From: Fischerella sp. PCC 9605
GTDB taxonomy: Bacteria > Cyanobacteriota > Cyanobacteriia > Cyanobacteriales > Nostocaceae
Direction: 5' to 3'
DNA length: 64,000 nt
Assembly: GCF_000517105.1 (NCBI RefSeq)
Contig: NZ_KI912149.1
Span: 944,986 to 1,008,985 of the forward strand
Part shown: positions 26,618 through 36,109 of the stretch, piece by piece
Position numbering within the stretch: position 1 is the first letter of the stretch
How the letters are laid out: each line of letters opens with the position of its first letter
Notes under the pieces: generated by a model
The model's input: only the letters and a program-made list of their open reading frames with translations
Databases searched by the model: none
Told to the model about the DNA's origin: nothing
Program-made: the position numbers and the translations under genes

Positions 26618-28951
26618 CTAATCCCGCAAATTATCCAAAGGTAAATAATCGCGCAACCCTTCTGCTTCAGCAGCTTTCACCACAGGGATAGATAGCGAAG
26701 TGGATGGGGCAAGTAACTGTTCTAGTTGATTAAGACTCGACAAGCTACCGCACAATAGCAATTGATCCTGGGCTTGTAATTCCATCTTGCCATTTGGGAA
26801 GCGAATAAATTTACCATCTCGCCGCATTGCTTGTACTTGCACTCCAAATTGCTGGCGGATATCCAAATCTGCAAGGTTTTTACCAAGCACCGGACAATCA
26901 GCGCTGAGTGTTACCCACTGACAAGCGCTGTTATCTCCAGGAACAGCCGCCCTACCGAGTGCAAATTCATCCAAAGCAGCTAGTTCTTCATCTGAACCTA
27001 CTACCAGCAGGCGATCGCCTTTTTCCAACTTGGTAGCAGCATCGGGATAATCTATTTCTTCACCACTGGTGCGGCGAATAGCCATCAAACTCACCCCTGT
27101 TAAGTAGCGCATATCGGCTTCTTCCAAACTCATGCCAATTAGGGGTGAACCATCTGGTAGAGGATACCAGCGACTGTTCAAATCTTGAGTAGCTTGGCGT
27201 AGATGACGAGAAACTTGGGATGCTGACTGTTCTGGTCGCAGATCCAAATAATGACGGTTGCGGATTTGCTGCATTTCCCGTTGCACCAGAATACTTGACA
27301 ATCCTACAGCATTTAATATATATGTTGCCATTTCCAAACTCGCCTCAAACTCTGGTTGCACGACTTCCCTCGCACCCAGTTGATAGAGAACTTCAATATT
27401 TTTATCGCTGGTGGCGCGAACCACAACATCTAAATCGGGAGATAATTCTAAAGCACGTTTGAGGGAAAGACGAATACTCATCGGATCGGGAAGTGCGATC
27501 GCCATGCCTTTGGCTTGACCGATCATCGCAGTTTCTAAAACGTGAAAACTCACACAATTTCCATAAACATAAGGTACTCCCGCCTCACGCAACTGCTGAA
27601 TTCTACTTTCAGATTGGTCAATCACCACAACAGGCAGATTGTGTTGTTGTAATAACTTCACCAAATTATTGCCCACTCGCCCATAACCACAGACTACTAT
27701 ATGGTCTTTCATGGGTAGTTCATCGGCTACTTCCAATGGCTTCCCCTCACTGCTGAAATAGGGCTTTAGCCAAGGCATCGATTCTAGCCAGTCAAAGATA
27801 ATCGGTACTAAGCGCAGCACAAAGGGGGTAAGTATCAATGTAACTGCGGTTGTTCCTAAAATCAATAAATATATATGTCGGGAAACCAGCCCCAGCTTTT
27901 GTCCTTCACTGGCTAGAACAAAGGAAAATTCTCCGATTTGAGCCAGTCCCAAACCAGCAATTAACGCCGTTTTGAGAGGATAGCGGAACAGTTTCACTAA
28001 CGGTGTGATAATCAAAGATTTACTAATAAATACCAGCGCTACCAATCCGAGAATTAATTCCAGGTTCTTCCACAAAAACACTGGGTCGATTAACATCCCG
28101 ATCGAAGCAAAAAACAAACTGGCAAAAATATCTCGCAGTGGCTCTACATAAGTCAGGGTTTGGTCGGCATACTCCACCTCCGAAATCATCAAACCCGCGA
28201 CAAATGCCCCCATTTCAATTGACAACCCCAAATACTCTGTCAGGAGGGCAATGCCCAAACACAGCGCCACTACTCCTAATGAAAATAATTCTCGGCTTTC
28301 GGTGCGGGCTAGCATTCGCAACAAAGGCGGTATCAGCCACTTGCCGGCTATGACTGCGCCCGCAGCAAATAAGCCAATCCGTACTAGGGCTGTTAGCACT
28401 GCTATACCAATTGCTTCCCCTGGTTGGTGCAAAGCTGGCAAGACTGCGAGCATCAACCCTAGGGCTAAATCCTGCACCACCAAAATGCCTAGCATCACCT
28501 GTCCGTGCGGTGTTTCTGTTTCGTTGCGCTCCATCAAACACTTAAGCACAACTGCTGTGGAAGATAAAGACAGAATCGCCCCCAAAAATACGCCCTTAGC
28601 TGGTAGGGTTCCCCAAGCTCCGGTTAAACCACATACCAAAACGGTGACTGCTATTGTCAGGGTGATTTGCAGTCCACCGCCACCAAGAGCGATTCCCCGA
28701 ACTTTTTTAAGTTCTGCAAAGGAAAATTCCACACCCAAGGCAAATAATAGAAACGCAACACCGAACTGTGCCAAAGTTTCTACCTGAATTAATTCTTTGA
28801 TCAGTCCCAACCCAGTTGGGCCAACCACCATCCCGCCAAGCAAATACCCAAGCAAAACAGGTTGTCGTAAAAGCGCCGCCAACAGTCCCCCACAGGCAGC
28901 GACAGCGAGAACTGAAACTAAATCGACTATTAGTCTAAAATCTTCTTGCAC
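26618..28951 (-). CDS. KefB-type CPA2 cation/proton antiporter with RCK domains
   Basis: 777 residues from GTG 28951. About 12 membrane helices of the Na/H exchanger CPA2 fold (1-395). Then a TrkA-N/RCK domain (about 410-530, VVCGYGRVGNN dinucleotide site) and two TrkA-C domains (about 595-680 and 690-765). Architecture matches KefB/C-like potassium or sodium/proton antiporters gated by nucleotides. Two RCK_C copies are more than in E. coli KefB, but usual in cyanobacterial homologs. Transport ion not determinable. Confidence 0.9.
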   Translation of the reverse strand: MQEDFRLIVDLVSVLAVAACGGLLAALLRQPVLLGYLLGGMVVGPTGLGLIKELIQVETLAQFGVAFLLFALGVEFSFAELKKVRGIALGGGGLQITLTIAVTVLVCGLTGAWGTLPAKGVFLGAILSLSSTAVVLKCLMERNETETPHGQVMLGILVVQDLALGLMLAVLPALHQPGEAIGIAVLTALVRIGLFAAGAVIAGKWLIPPLLRMLARTESRELFSLGVVALCLGIALLTEYLGLSIEMGAFVAGLMISEVEYADQTLTYVEPLRDIFASLFFASIGMLIDPVFLWKNLELILGLVALVFISKSLIITPLVKLFRYPLKTALIAGLGLAQIGEFSFVLASEGQKLGLVSRHIYLLILGTTAVTLILTPFVLRLVPIIFDWLESMPWLKPYFSSEGKPLEVADELPMKDHIVVCGYGRVGNNLVKLLQQHNLPVVVIDQSESRIQQLREAGVPYVYGNCVSFHVLETAMIGQAKGMAIALPDPMSIRLSLKRALELSPDLDVVVRATSDKNIEVLYQLGAREVVQPEFEASLEMATYILNAVGLSSILVQREMQQIRNRHYLDLRPEQSASQVSRHLRQATQDLNSRWYPLPDGSPLIGMSLEEADMRYLTGVSLMAIRRTSGEEIDYPDAATKLEKGDRLLVVGSDEELAALDEFALGRAAVPGDNSACQWVTLSADCPVLGKNLADLDIRQQFGVQVQAMRRDGKFIRFPNGKMELQAQDQLLLCGSLSSLNQLEQLLAPSTSLSIPVVKAAEAEGLRDYLPLDNLRD

Positions 28952-29320
28952 AAGTTTTTAAAAGAACTATTAAGACCTATTTACAATCAGCATACAAAAG
29001 TTTTATTTAGCTGTGGGAAGTTAATCTGTTATGGGGTTGGTTGTTGGTGGTGAGCCAGCGCGCTCCAAAGGGGGTCTCCCCACGCTTAGTGGGAACCCCG
29101 CAGCCCCCCATGTAGACGCCCGTTAGGGTGGCTTCTCGTAGAGTACCCAAAAGGTCTTGGGGTTTCCACAAGTGAAGGAACTGCTGTGTTAAATCTTGGG
29201 TCGGTTGGACAACCGATTCCTGGCTGCGGAGGCGAGTACGTTGGTCAGCCTGTGAGGTAGCAAGTCTCATTTGTAAAGCTGGAAAGCCCACACCAAATCA
29301 GAGATGATGGTGGGAGGATG
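28952..29320. other. Intergenic region with repeat-derived ORF
   Basis: On the minus strand 29007-29291 is open (94 codons, GTG start). However, its second half is AAGCCACCCTAACGGGCGTC and GCGGGGTTCCCACTAAGCGTG repeat DNA. The first half (ADQRTRLRSQESVVQPTQDL) has no recognised relative. A real short gene cannot be excluded. Confidence 0.4.
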
Positions 29321-29977
29321 TCACAAAGGACTTACCTTGGCTCGATAAAGCAATTTGTCGCCTTGGCGATAACCTGTGTAACGCACCTTGACAATTTCTC
29401 CTGGCTGTGCATTACCATCCATCAATTGATGCAACTGAGGATCGTAGGGTAATTCTGCTCCTACAAGTGCGATCGCTTCTACTCCCCATTGTTGTAAAAG
29501 TCTTTCTAGGGGTTTCTGCACTAATGGAACTATTTTGAGGGCGGGTAGTTGCGGGTTTTCTCGCGCTTTTTGTGCTGCTGTGGGAAATTGTAATAACAAA
29601 GATTCCAGCAATTGCAAGCTCGACTGCTGAAACTCTTGTTGCAAACTCAACTGCTGCTGTTGTAGTTGTAATTGCAGGCGATCGTACTCTTTTCTTAAAT
29701 CTGTCATCCGCTGTGACAATTCTGAAGTAGGTGCACCCCGATCTCTCACCAAATCTTGTGCAGAAAAAGTTGCCACTAATTCATGTAATGACACCTGTAG
29801 CGCTGGCGATAGTTTTAGCAGCACATCCACCCGCATTTGATCTACTCCAAACCGTCGCAATCGCAAAATTTGCCGTTCGGAAACGCCAGTAGCACGACTC
29901 AGTGCTTTAAAACTGGAGATACCCACTCGCTGCATTAAATCCTGCAACCTTTGAGTATAAATACTGCTATTGGACAT
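29321..29977 (-). CDS. HTH protein with coiled coil and GrpE-like C-terminal domain
   Basis: 218 residues. N-terminal XRE/AraC-like HTH (about 10-65, FKALSRATGVSERQILRLRR), a Q-rich long coiled coil (about 88-130, alternating LQLQLQQQQLSLQQE), and a C-terminal domain (about 150-218) resembling the GrpE beta-head: LLQQWGVEAIALVGAELPYD, then PQLHQLM, GEIVKVRYTGYRQGDKLLYRAKV. GrpE is the nucleotide exchange factor of DnaK. The combination suggests a regulator that could contact DnaK, but this is inference; cyanobacteria have a separate canonical grpE. The next gene on this strand is the antiporter. Confidence 0.7.
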   Translation of the reverse strand: MSNSSIYTQRLQDLMQRVGISSFKALSRATGVSERQILRLRRFGVDQMRVDVLLKLSPALQVSLHELVATFSAQDLVRDRGAPTSELSQRMTDLRKEYDRLQLQLQQQQLSLQQEFQQSSLQLLESLLLQFPTAAQKARENPQLPALKIVPLVQKPLERLLQQWGVEAIALVGAELPYDPQLHQLMDGNAQPGEIVKVRYTGYRQGDKLLYRAKVSPL

Positions 29978-30355
29978 TATTGTTCAGCTAGATTTTCAAA
30001 ATATTTTGATCAATTTTCCGGAATGTGCTGCGGTGATTGAGTAGATAGTTATAGAGCGGTAAAAGAATGCCGCTGCTAAATCCAATCACTATACCGAATC
30101 CCCTAACTATAACTAACTATCTCAAAAATCTCTGAATGCATAGCCCCTTTCCAAAACTTGGAGAGGGGCTATGTTAATACCAAGGAAAGTAGAGGGATGC
30201 TTTGAGATGTGTCACCACGAACTCACCCATCAACCTACAGATGGATGAAAGCAAATAACTGGATCTGTAATTATTGAAAATTGCGTTAGCATAGCTCCTC
30301 CGTTAGGAGGCTCGCATTTTCTCAACCAGCCACAAAATACTTTCGCGCACAAGCC
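29978..30355. other. Intergenic region with two hairpins
   Basis: TAGCCCCTTTCC/GGAGAGGGGCTA (30141-30152 with 30160-30171) belongs to the CCCCTCTCC repeat family. AGCTCCTCC/GGAGGCT (about 30293-30312) lies 45 bases before the PEBP gene start. No gene seen. Confidence 0.5.
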
Positions 30356-30961
30356 ATGAGCAGAAGGCGGATTTTTCTTCAGCATAGTGTCAGTCTATTT
30401 GCTTTCGTGGCATTATCCGTAGTTAGTTGTGGTTCTAGTGATAATAGCAATACTTTAGTTACTCCGACTAAGAGCGATCGCTCACAAAGGGAGGTGCAAA
30501 AGATGAATCTAGAAAGCATTGCCTTTGAAGCTAATGGCTTGGTTCCTGCCAAATACACCTGTGATGGCGCGGATATCTCCCCTCCCCTGAACTGGAATGA
30601 ACCTCCATCAGGAACTGAAAGCTTTGCCTTGATTGTAGATGATCCTGATGCACCAAGACGAACATTTGTCCATTGGGTTCTCTACGATCTGCCAGCTACG
30701 GTTCGGCAATTACCAGAGAAAATCGCTGCTGTAAAAAACTTACCTGATGGCGGTGTCCAAGGAAAAAATGATTTTGGCAATTTTGGTTATGGTGGCCCCT
30801 GTCCTCCTAGTGGAACCCATAGATATTTTTTCAAACTTTATGCTTTAGATAAAAAGTTGGGTTTGCAACCCGGTGCTACCAAAAATCAGCTAGAAGCAGC
30901 AATGGATGGACATATTTTGGCAGAAGCAGAATTAATTGGACGCTACCAACGCCAGCGTTAA
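30356..30961 (+). CDS. YbhB/YbcL-type PEBP lipoprotein
   Basis: 201 residues. Basic N-terminus MSRRRIF, hydrophobic segment and lipobox VVSC (Cys25) predict export and lipidation. The phosphatidylethanolamine-binding protein fold follows, with DPDAPRRTFVHWVLYDLP and GPCPPSGTHRYFFKLYALD lining the anion pocket. E. coli YbhB/YbcL homologs are cytoplasmic or periplasmic with unknown substrates. The stop overlaps by four bases the stop of the convergent small gene. Confidence 0.88.
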   Translation: MSRRRIFLQHSVSLFAFVALSVVSCGSSDNSNTLVTPTKSDRSQREVQKMNLESIAFEANGLVPAKYTCDGADISPPLNWNEPPSGTESFALIVDDPDAPRRTFVHWVLYDLPATVRQLPEKIAAVKNLPDGGVQGKNDFGNFGYGGPCPPSGTHRYFFKLYALDKKLGLQPGATKNQLEAAMDGHILAEAELIGRYQRQR

Positions 30962-31176
30962 GAGTTTTTTGGTTCAGAAGTATCTCTTGATTGGTTTCGT
31001 TTATCTAATGCTTCCTGGAGTGCTTGACGGCAGAATTCAGGATAATCATCAATTGATTTAATTTTTTCAGCCATTGTTTTAGTCACTCTAATAGCGATTC
31101 TTTCCGTTAACGGTTCATCTCTATCCGTTTTAAAACCGTGTTTTTTGATGTCTGGATTGCCATGCGGATTGGGCAT
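30958..31176 (-). CDS. Small conserved protein, ribbon-helix-helix-like
   Basis: 72 residues. The N-terminus MPNPHGNPDIKKHGFKTDRD is characteristic of a family of small cyanobacterial proteins. The middle, LTERIAIRVTKTMAEKIKSI, has the strand-helix look of MetJ/Arc-type (RHH) DNA-binding proteins, followed by an amphipathic helix. It may be an orphan regulator or antitoxin; no toxin is adjacent. Convergent overlap with the PEBP gene. Confidence 0.65.
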   Translation of the reverse strand: MPNPHGNPDIKKHGFKTDRDEPLTERIAIRVTKTMAEKIKSIDDYPEFCRQALQEALDKRNQSRDTSEPKNS

Positions 31177-31290
31177 TTATTAATAATCTACAAATAATTA
31201 GGCAACACATTGTATATTCAAAAATGGTGGATAGCCTTCCGCCAAGAATACCTACCCACCAAGTCCATTCATTAGAAACAGACATTTACT

Positions 31291-31611
31291 ATGTTAGACC
31301 GCAGTGAATTAGAGGCAAAGACTCTGCCAGAGTTGATTGAACTATGCCAAATTTATGGACTCAGATTGGAAGGTAATATTGGCGATCGCAACTATTGCAT
31401 CAAAACGCCTCTAGTACATACGCCAATTGATTCAGGAAACGCTGACTCTGTGACAATAGCGCGATCGCGCCATCTCTCCACTCTCAATATGGTTCGGTTA
31501 ACTAACGGTAGCCGTAGGCATTTCTATGGGCTTATCCCAACCGTATTACCTCCATCAAGGAGGGATATTTTTATGATTGAGTCATTTTTGAGTATCTTTA
31601 AAAAAAGTTAA
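31291..31611 (+). CDS. Possibly decayed SAP-like protein upstream of trpS
   Basis: 106 residues. The first 35 (LEAKTLPELIELCQIYGLRL) resemble SAP/Rho-N-like helical motifs in larger cyanobacterial proteins. The remainder is unrelated and contains two HIP1 sites and ordinary intergenic composition, so the ORF may be a truncated gene running into non-coding DNA. It ends 18 bases before trpS. Confidence 0.35.
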   Translation: MLDRSELEAKTLPELIELCQIYGLRLEGNIGDRNYCIKTPLVHTPIDSGNADSVTIARSRHLSTLNMVRLTNGSRRHFYGLIPTVLPPSRRDIFMIESFLSIFKKS

Positions 31612-31629
31612 AAGTATTTATCCTACCTT

Positions 31630-32643
31630 ATGTCTGACAGGCAACGAGTTCTTTCTGGAGTTCAACCAACAGGTAATCTACATTTAGGTAACTATCTTGG
31701 CGCAATTCGCAACTGGGTAGAAGGGCAAAGCCAGTACGATAATTTTCTCTTTATAGCTGATTTACACGCCATTACTTTGCCTCACGACCCAGTGACGCTG
31801 GCAGCTAATACCTACACCCTAGCTGCTTTATATCTCGCCTGTGGTCTTGATTTAAACTATTCGACTATTTTTGTACAATCTCACGTTTCTGCCCACGCCG
31901 AACTGACTTGGTTACTCAACTGCATCACACCCCTCAACTGGCTAACAGACATGATTCAGTTTAAGGAAAAAGCTGTTAAGCAGGGAGAAAACGTTGGTGT
32001 CGGCTTGTTGGACTACCCAGTATTAATGGCATCTGATATTTTGCTGTATCAAGCTGATAAAGTTCCTGTAGGTGAAGACCAAAAGCAACACTTGGAACTG
32101 ACGCGGGATATTGTCAACAGGTTTAATCATCAATTTGCCAAACCAAACCAGCCAGTATTGAAATTGCCCGATCCTTTGATTCGCAAGGAGGGAGCAAGGG
32201 TAATGAGTTTGACAGATGGGACTAAAAAAATGTCTAAGTCCGATCCATCTGAACTGAGTCGGATCAATTTGCTCGATCCACCAGATGAAATTACCAAAAA
32301 AATTAAGAAATGCAAAACCGATCCTACTCGTGGTTTGGAGTTTGATAATCCAGAACGTCCGGAGAGTAATAATTTGTTAACTCTGTACATGCTACTTTCT
32401 GGCAAAACCAAGGAAGAAGTCGCAGCTGAGTGTCAGGATATGGGTTGGGGGCAATTTAAGCCTTTACTGACAGAAACGACGATTAACGCCCTCAAACCTA
32501 TCCAAGATAAATATCAGGCAATCATGGCAGACAAAGGCTATTTAGAATCTGTGTTGCGGGAAGGAAGGCAGAAAGCAGAAGCGATCGCCAACCAAACTCT
32601 CGCACAAGTTAAAGCCGCGATGGGCTACTCTATGCCGCTATGA
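31630..32643 (+). CDS. trpS: Tryptophanyl-tRNA synthetase
   Basis: 337 residues. Class I synthetase with the HIGH-type signature PTGNLHLGNYLGA near the N-terminus, GEDQKQHLELTRDI for substrate binding and the KMSKS loop (TKKMSKSDPS) near residue 200. It charges tRNA-Trp in the cytoplasm. Length and order are normal for bacterial TrpS. Confidence 0.98.
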   Translation: MSDRQRVLSGVQPTGNLHLGNYLGAIRNWVEGQSQYDNFLFIADLHAITLPHDPVTLAANTYTLAALYLACGLDLNYSTIFVQSHVSAHAELTWLLNCITPLNWLTDMIQFKEKAVKQGENVGVGLLDYPVLMASDILLYQADKVPVGEDQKQHLELTRDIVNRFNHQFAKPNQPVLKLPDPLIRKEGARVMSLTDGTKKMSKSDPSELSRINLLDPPDEITKKIKKCKTDPTRGLEFDNPERPESNNLLTLYMLLSGKTKEEVAAECQDMGWGQFKPLLTETTINALKPIQDKYQAIMADKGYLESVLREGRQKAEAIANQTLAQVKAAMGYSMPL

Positions 32644-32698
32644 GCTTTTCTGAGTGGGGTGACATGTGTTATAGCTGTACCCAAAGACAGAAATCGTC

Positions 32699-33634
32699 AT
32701 GGTTATGCTGGATACTAGAAATCCAACTTCTTTAACTTCTTTTCGGACAGCAGCAAAAGCTGGTGAATTTCTGATTACCGCCGAGGTAGCACCACCCAAA
32801 GGCGGTAATCCCGACCACATGCTCAAAATGGCGGCGACCCTTAAGGGGAGGGTTCATGCTGTCAATATTACAGATGGTAGTCGGGCAGTGTTGCGGATGT
32901 GTCCGGTGGTAGCGTCGGCAATTTTACTGCAAAACGGAATTGAACCGATTTGTCAGATTGCTTGTCGCGATCGCAACCGCATTGGTTTACAAGCCGACTT
33001 GATGGGCGCTCATGCGATCGGTATCCGCAATATCTTAGCTTTGACCGGCGACCCCGTGAAAGCAGGCGACCATCCTGACTGCAAAGGTGTATTTGATTTA
33101 GAGTCTGTGCGCCTACTGCAAGTCATAGAGAAGCTGAATCAAGGTGTTGACTGCAATGAGCAACCTTTGACTGATGGGGCATTAGATTTATTTCCCGGTG
33201 CAGCAGTAGATCCCCAATGTTCGAGTTGGTCAGGTTTGCAAAAACGATTTGAACGCAAATTAGAAGCAGGAGCGCAATTTTTTCAAAGTCAATTAATTAC
33301 TGATTTTGAAATGCTAGAAAAGTTTATGGATAAAATTGCCGCAGGCTGTGATAAGCCAATTTTGGCGGGAATTTTCTTGTTGAAATCGGCGAAAAATGCC
33401 CAATTTATTAATAGGTGCGTTCCGGGTGTAAATATACCCCAACACATTATTGATAGATTAGCGCAAGCAAAAAATCCCCTTGAAGAAGGGATGAAAATTG
33501 CCGCCGAACAAGTGCAGCTCGCGCGGCAATTGTGTCAAGGTGTCCATATGATGGCAGTCAAGCGCGAAGATTTGATTCCGCAAATTTTGGATATGGCTGG
33601 AGTTGCACCAGCTAGTCAGGTGGTATCAGTCTAA
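32699..33634 (+). CDS. Methylenetetrahydrofolate reductase family protein
   Basis: 311 residues, single (beta/alpha)8 barrel. EVAPPKGGNPDHML, NITDGSRAVLRM, RIGLQADLMGAHAIGIRNIL and ALTGDPVKAGDH are signatures of MetF-type 5,10-methylenetetrahydrofolate reductases, which use flavin to supply methyl-THF for methionine synthesis. The cyanobacterial version departs from E. coli MetF, so electron donor and exact reaction are less certain. A stem-loop terminator follows at 33662-33687. Confidence 0.88.
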   Translation: MVMLDTRNPTSLTSFRTAAKAGEFLITAEVAPPKGGNPDHMLKMAATLKGRVHAVNITDGSRAVLRMCPVVASAILLQNGIEPICQIACRDRNRIGLQADLMGAHAIGIRNILALTGDPVKAGDHPDCKGVFDLESVRLLQVIEKLNQGVDCNEQPLTDGALDLFPGAAVDPQCSSWSGLQKRFERKLEAGAQFFQSQLITDFEMLEKFMDKIAAGCDKPILAGIFLLKSAKNAQFINRCVPGVNIPQHIIDRLAQAKNPLEEGMKIAAEQVQLARQLCQGVHMMAVKREDLIPQILDMAGVAPASQVVSV

Positions 33635-33661
33635 ACGAACTGAGCGATCGCATTTTCACTC

Positions 33662-33695
33662 AAGCAGCTGGTTGCTTCCAGCTGCTTTACTGTTT
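33662..33695 (+). terminator. Terminator after the metF-like gene
   Basis: 10-bp perfect stem AAGCAGCTGG/CCAGCTGCTT (33662-33671 with 33678-33687), 6-nt loop, then TACTGTTT. It isolates the downstream operon from the housekeeping genes. Confidence 0.7.
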
Positions 33696-33732
33696 ATGGT
33701 TGTTGTGTTCGTGCGATCAGTATATGTTGATC

Positions 33733-33749
33733 CTAACTGCGGCAGTTAG
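33733..33749. promoter_or_regulatory. 17-bp perfect palindrome upstream of the DUF262/AAA operon
   Basis: CTAACTGC-G-GCAGTTAG lies 114 bases before the DUF262 start and after the terminator of the previous gene. Symmetry and position suggest an operator for the operon. No DNA-binding protein is encoded in the operon itself. Confidence 0.5.
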
Positions 33750-33863
33750 AAAATAGTACGATCAAAAGTAAGTTATTTATGCAATCCACAATTTGCAGAG
33801 GTGTCACCATCAGGAATTTCAAAGTAGGACAAGAATATTCGTGAATGCCAAGGAGTAAGTATT

Positions 33864-35000
33864 GTGACCGATCTGGACAACTTAAATTTGGAATTTTTTG
33901 AAAAAGATGTGGACATAGAAGATGAAGATATTGAAGCAGAATTAGAGACAATTTCTACGCCATTTGATCCCAGCAAAATCAGGGTTGATACTCGACCCAT
34001 GACTATTGATTTAGTGTTGAAAAGGATTAAATTTGATGAGATTGACTTAGCTCCTGAGTTTCAGCGCCATGCTGATATTTGGACACCAACTGCTAAAAGC
34101 AGACTTATTGAATCAATCTTGATTCGTATTCCACTACCTGCATTTTATATGGATGCTACTAATGAAGATAAATGGTTAGTTATAGATGGGTTACAAAGGC
34201 TAAGTGCTTTGAAGAAGTTTGCTATTGACAAAGAACTTAGGCTATGCCAACTAGAGTTTCTCAATCATCTTGAAGGTAAAACATATGATGAATTACCACG
34301 AAACTATCAACGTCGTATAGATGAAACTGTACTGACAATTTATTTGATTGAAAAAGGAACACCACCCGAAGTTAAATATAATATTTTCAGGCGGATTAAC
34401 ACAGGAGGAGAGCCTCTTTCACCTCAAGAGTTACGCCATGCTTTAAATCCAGGTAAAGCTACACTATTTTTAAATAAACTTGCTCATTCTCAAGAATTTA
34501 TAAAAGTTACCAATATTAGTAAAAAGCGACAGCAACGTATGGATGATCATGAGTTCATACTAGGTTTTATTGCCTTTTACCTGATGCCATATCAAGATTA
34601 TCCTCTTAAAGAGGGTAGAGATTACTTTTTAAATGAAGCAATGATAAAAATTAATGAAATGACACATGAGCAATTAGATGAAATTGAAGTAAAATTTAAG
34701 GTTGCTATGGAAATAGCTCATTCTATATTTGGAAAATACGCTTTTAGAAAAATTTTAAAAAATTCAAAAAAAATGCAGCCACTCAATAAATCTTTATTTG
34801 AGGCTTGGTCTGTTGTATTTAGTAATCTCAAAGACCAAGAAGCAGAAATACTGAAACAGCGAAAAAATAAAGTAATCAGTTTATTTATGGATTGCATTGA
34901 AAATGATGAGGAATTTGTAAATTCCATATCACAGGCTGCCACTAAAATTAATTATAGATTTTCTACTATAGAAAAAATTGTTAAAGAAGCACTATCATGA
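33864..35000 (+). CDS. DUF262 (GmrS/ParB-like) protein, gene 1 of candidate defence operon
   Basis: 378 residues from GTG 33864 with AAGGAG nine bases upstream. An acidic N-terminus (about 10-30) precedes a DUF262 domain (about 40-200): LAPEFQRHADIWTPTAKSRL, then SILIRIPLPAFY and WLVIDGLQRLSAL containing the DGxQR signature (108-112). This is the fold of the GmrSD/SspE-type NTP-binding N-terminal domain. The C-terminal half is helical and lacks the HNH (DUF1524) nuclease motif of GmrD. Its stop overlaps the start of the ATPase gene by four bases. No HIP1 octamer is seen from about 33644 to 37357. Confidence 0.82.
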   Translation: MTDLDNLNLEFFEKDVDIEDEDIEAELETISTPFDPSKIRVDTRPMTIDLVLKRIKFDEIDLAPEFQRHADIWTPTAKSRLIESILIRIPLPAFYMDATNEDKWLVIDGLQRLSALKKFAIDKELRLCQLEFLNHLEGKTYDELPRNYQRRIDETVLTIYLIEKGTPPEVKYNIFRRINTGGEPLSPQELRHALNPGKATLFLNKLAHSQEFIKVTNISKKRQQRMDDHEFILGFIAFYLMPYQDYPLKEGRDYFLNEAMIKINEMTHEQLDEIEVKFKVAMEIAHSIFGKYAFRKILKNSKKMQPLNKSLFEAWSVVFSNLKDQEAEILKQRKNKVISLFMDCIENDEEFVNSISQAATKINYRFSTIEKIVKEALS

Positions 35001-36106
35001 TTAATTTACTACGATTGAAAAATTTCAAAGCTTTTGAAGAACAGTCACTTGAGTTAAAGAATCTAACCTTACTTTCTGGACTGAATAGCACAGGTAAATC
35101 TTCTGTCCTACAAGCATTACTCCTGCTGCGTCAATCTTACCAACAGGATTTATTGCCAAATATAGGTTTAGCCCTCAATGGTGAATTCGTTTCTATAGGG
35201 ACGGCCCAAGATGCATTGTTTGAGGGAGCAAAAGATGATTCAATTGGTTTTGAACTAATTTGGAAAGATGGAAAACAAGGAATTTGGCTTTTCAACTATA
35301 ACCGAGAGGCAGATGTGTTAGCTCTTGTGTCACAACCAACTTTCCCTGATATATATCAATTAAATCTTTTTAACGATCACTTTCACTATCTACAAGCAGA
35401 ACGTATTGGCCCTCGAACATACTTCGAGATATCCGATTTTCAAGTGCGACAGCATCAACAACTGGGAACTAAAGGAGAATATACTGCACACTTCCTCTCT
35501 ATTTATAGAGACAGATATATTCCCAATGTTAATCTCAGCCATCCCAAGGCAACTTCCATAAATCTAAGAGATCAAGTAGAGGCATGGGTGGGAGAAGTTA
35601 GCCCAGGAACACGCCTTGAAATCAAATCTAATCCAGATATGGATTTGGTAAGCTTTCAATATTCATATGGACTCAGCAACCCCTATCGTGCAACCAATGT
35701 TGGCTTCGGAATTACCTACACTTTGCCAATTATTGTTGCCGTACTCGCATCAAATCCTGGTACACTCATCCTAATTGAAAATCCAGAAGCTCATCTTCAC
35801 CCCAAAGGACAAGCCAAAATGGGTGAGTTATTAGCTTTGGCAGCTAGTTGTGGTGTTCAGGTTGTGATAGAAACTCATAGTGACCATGTTTTAAACGGAA
35901 TTCGTCTTGCTGTTCATGGTGGTCAGCTTGATCCAAAAGATGTTCAGTTGCACTACTTTCAGCGTCAAGAAAAACAAGGACAAGCTTTCACAAACGTAGT
36001 GTCACCTCGTATTGATAGAAATGGCAGAATTGACAAATGGCCTGATGGCTTCTTTGATGAGTGGGATAAAAGTTTGGAGGCTTTGTTAGAACCAGCAGGA
36101 GAATAA
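34997..36106 (+). CDS. AAA/ABC-like ATPase with DUF3696-type tail, gene 2 of candidate defence operon
   Basis: 369 residues. N-terminal LRLKNFKAFEEQSLELKNLT and Walker A GLNSTGKSS (28-36) are the opening of RecF/SMC-related AAA_15/21 ATPases. Walker B with its glutamate is LILIENPEAHLHP (about 255-267), and the switch histidine lies in VIETHSDHVLNGIR. The C-terminus GRIDKWPDGFFDEW matches the DUF3696 signature. No TOPRIM nuclease is attached, unlike OLD proteins. The ATG overlaps the DUF262 stop (ATGA) and gene 3 starts three bases after the stop, so the products are made together and probably form one complex. Confidence 0.88.
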   Translation: MINLLRLKNFKAFEEQSLELKNLTLLSGLNSTGKSSVLQALLLLRQSYQQDLLPNIGLALNGEFVSIGTAQDALFEGAKDDSIGFELIWKDGKQGIWLFNYNREADVLALVSQPTFPDIYQLNLFNDHFHYLQAERIGPRTYFEISDFQVRQHQQLGTKGEYTAHFLSIYRDRYIPNVNLSHPKATSINLRDQVEAWVGEVSPGTRLEIKSNPDMDLVSFQYSYGLSNPYRATNVGFGITYTLPIIVAVLASNPGTLILIENPEAHLHPKGQAKMGELLALAASCGVQVVIETHSDHVLNGIRLAVHGGQLDPKDVQLHYFQRQEKQGQAFTNVVSPRIDRNGRIDKWPDGFFDEWDKSLEALLEPAGE

Positions 36107-36109
36107 GAT

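Noticed and set aside
29007..29291. Minus-strand ORF of 94 codons
   Set aside because: Second half is a known-looking intergenic repeat; kept only as part of the intergenic entry.
33779..33844. 21-codon ORF before the DUF262 gene
   Set aside because: No Shine-Dalgarno sequence and too short to support; could be a leader peptide but nothing indicates this.
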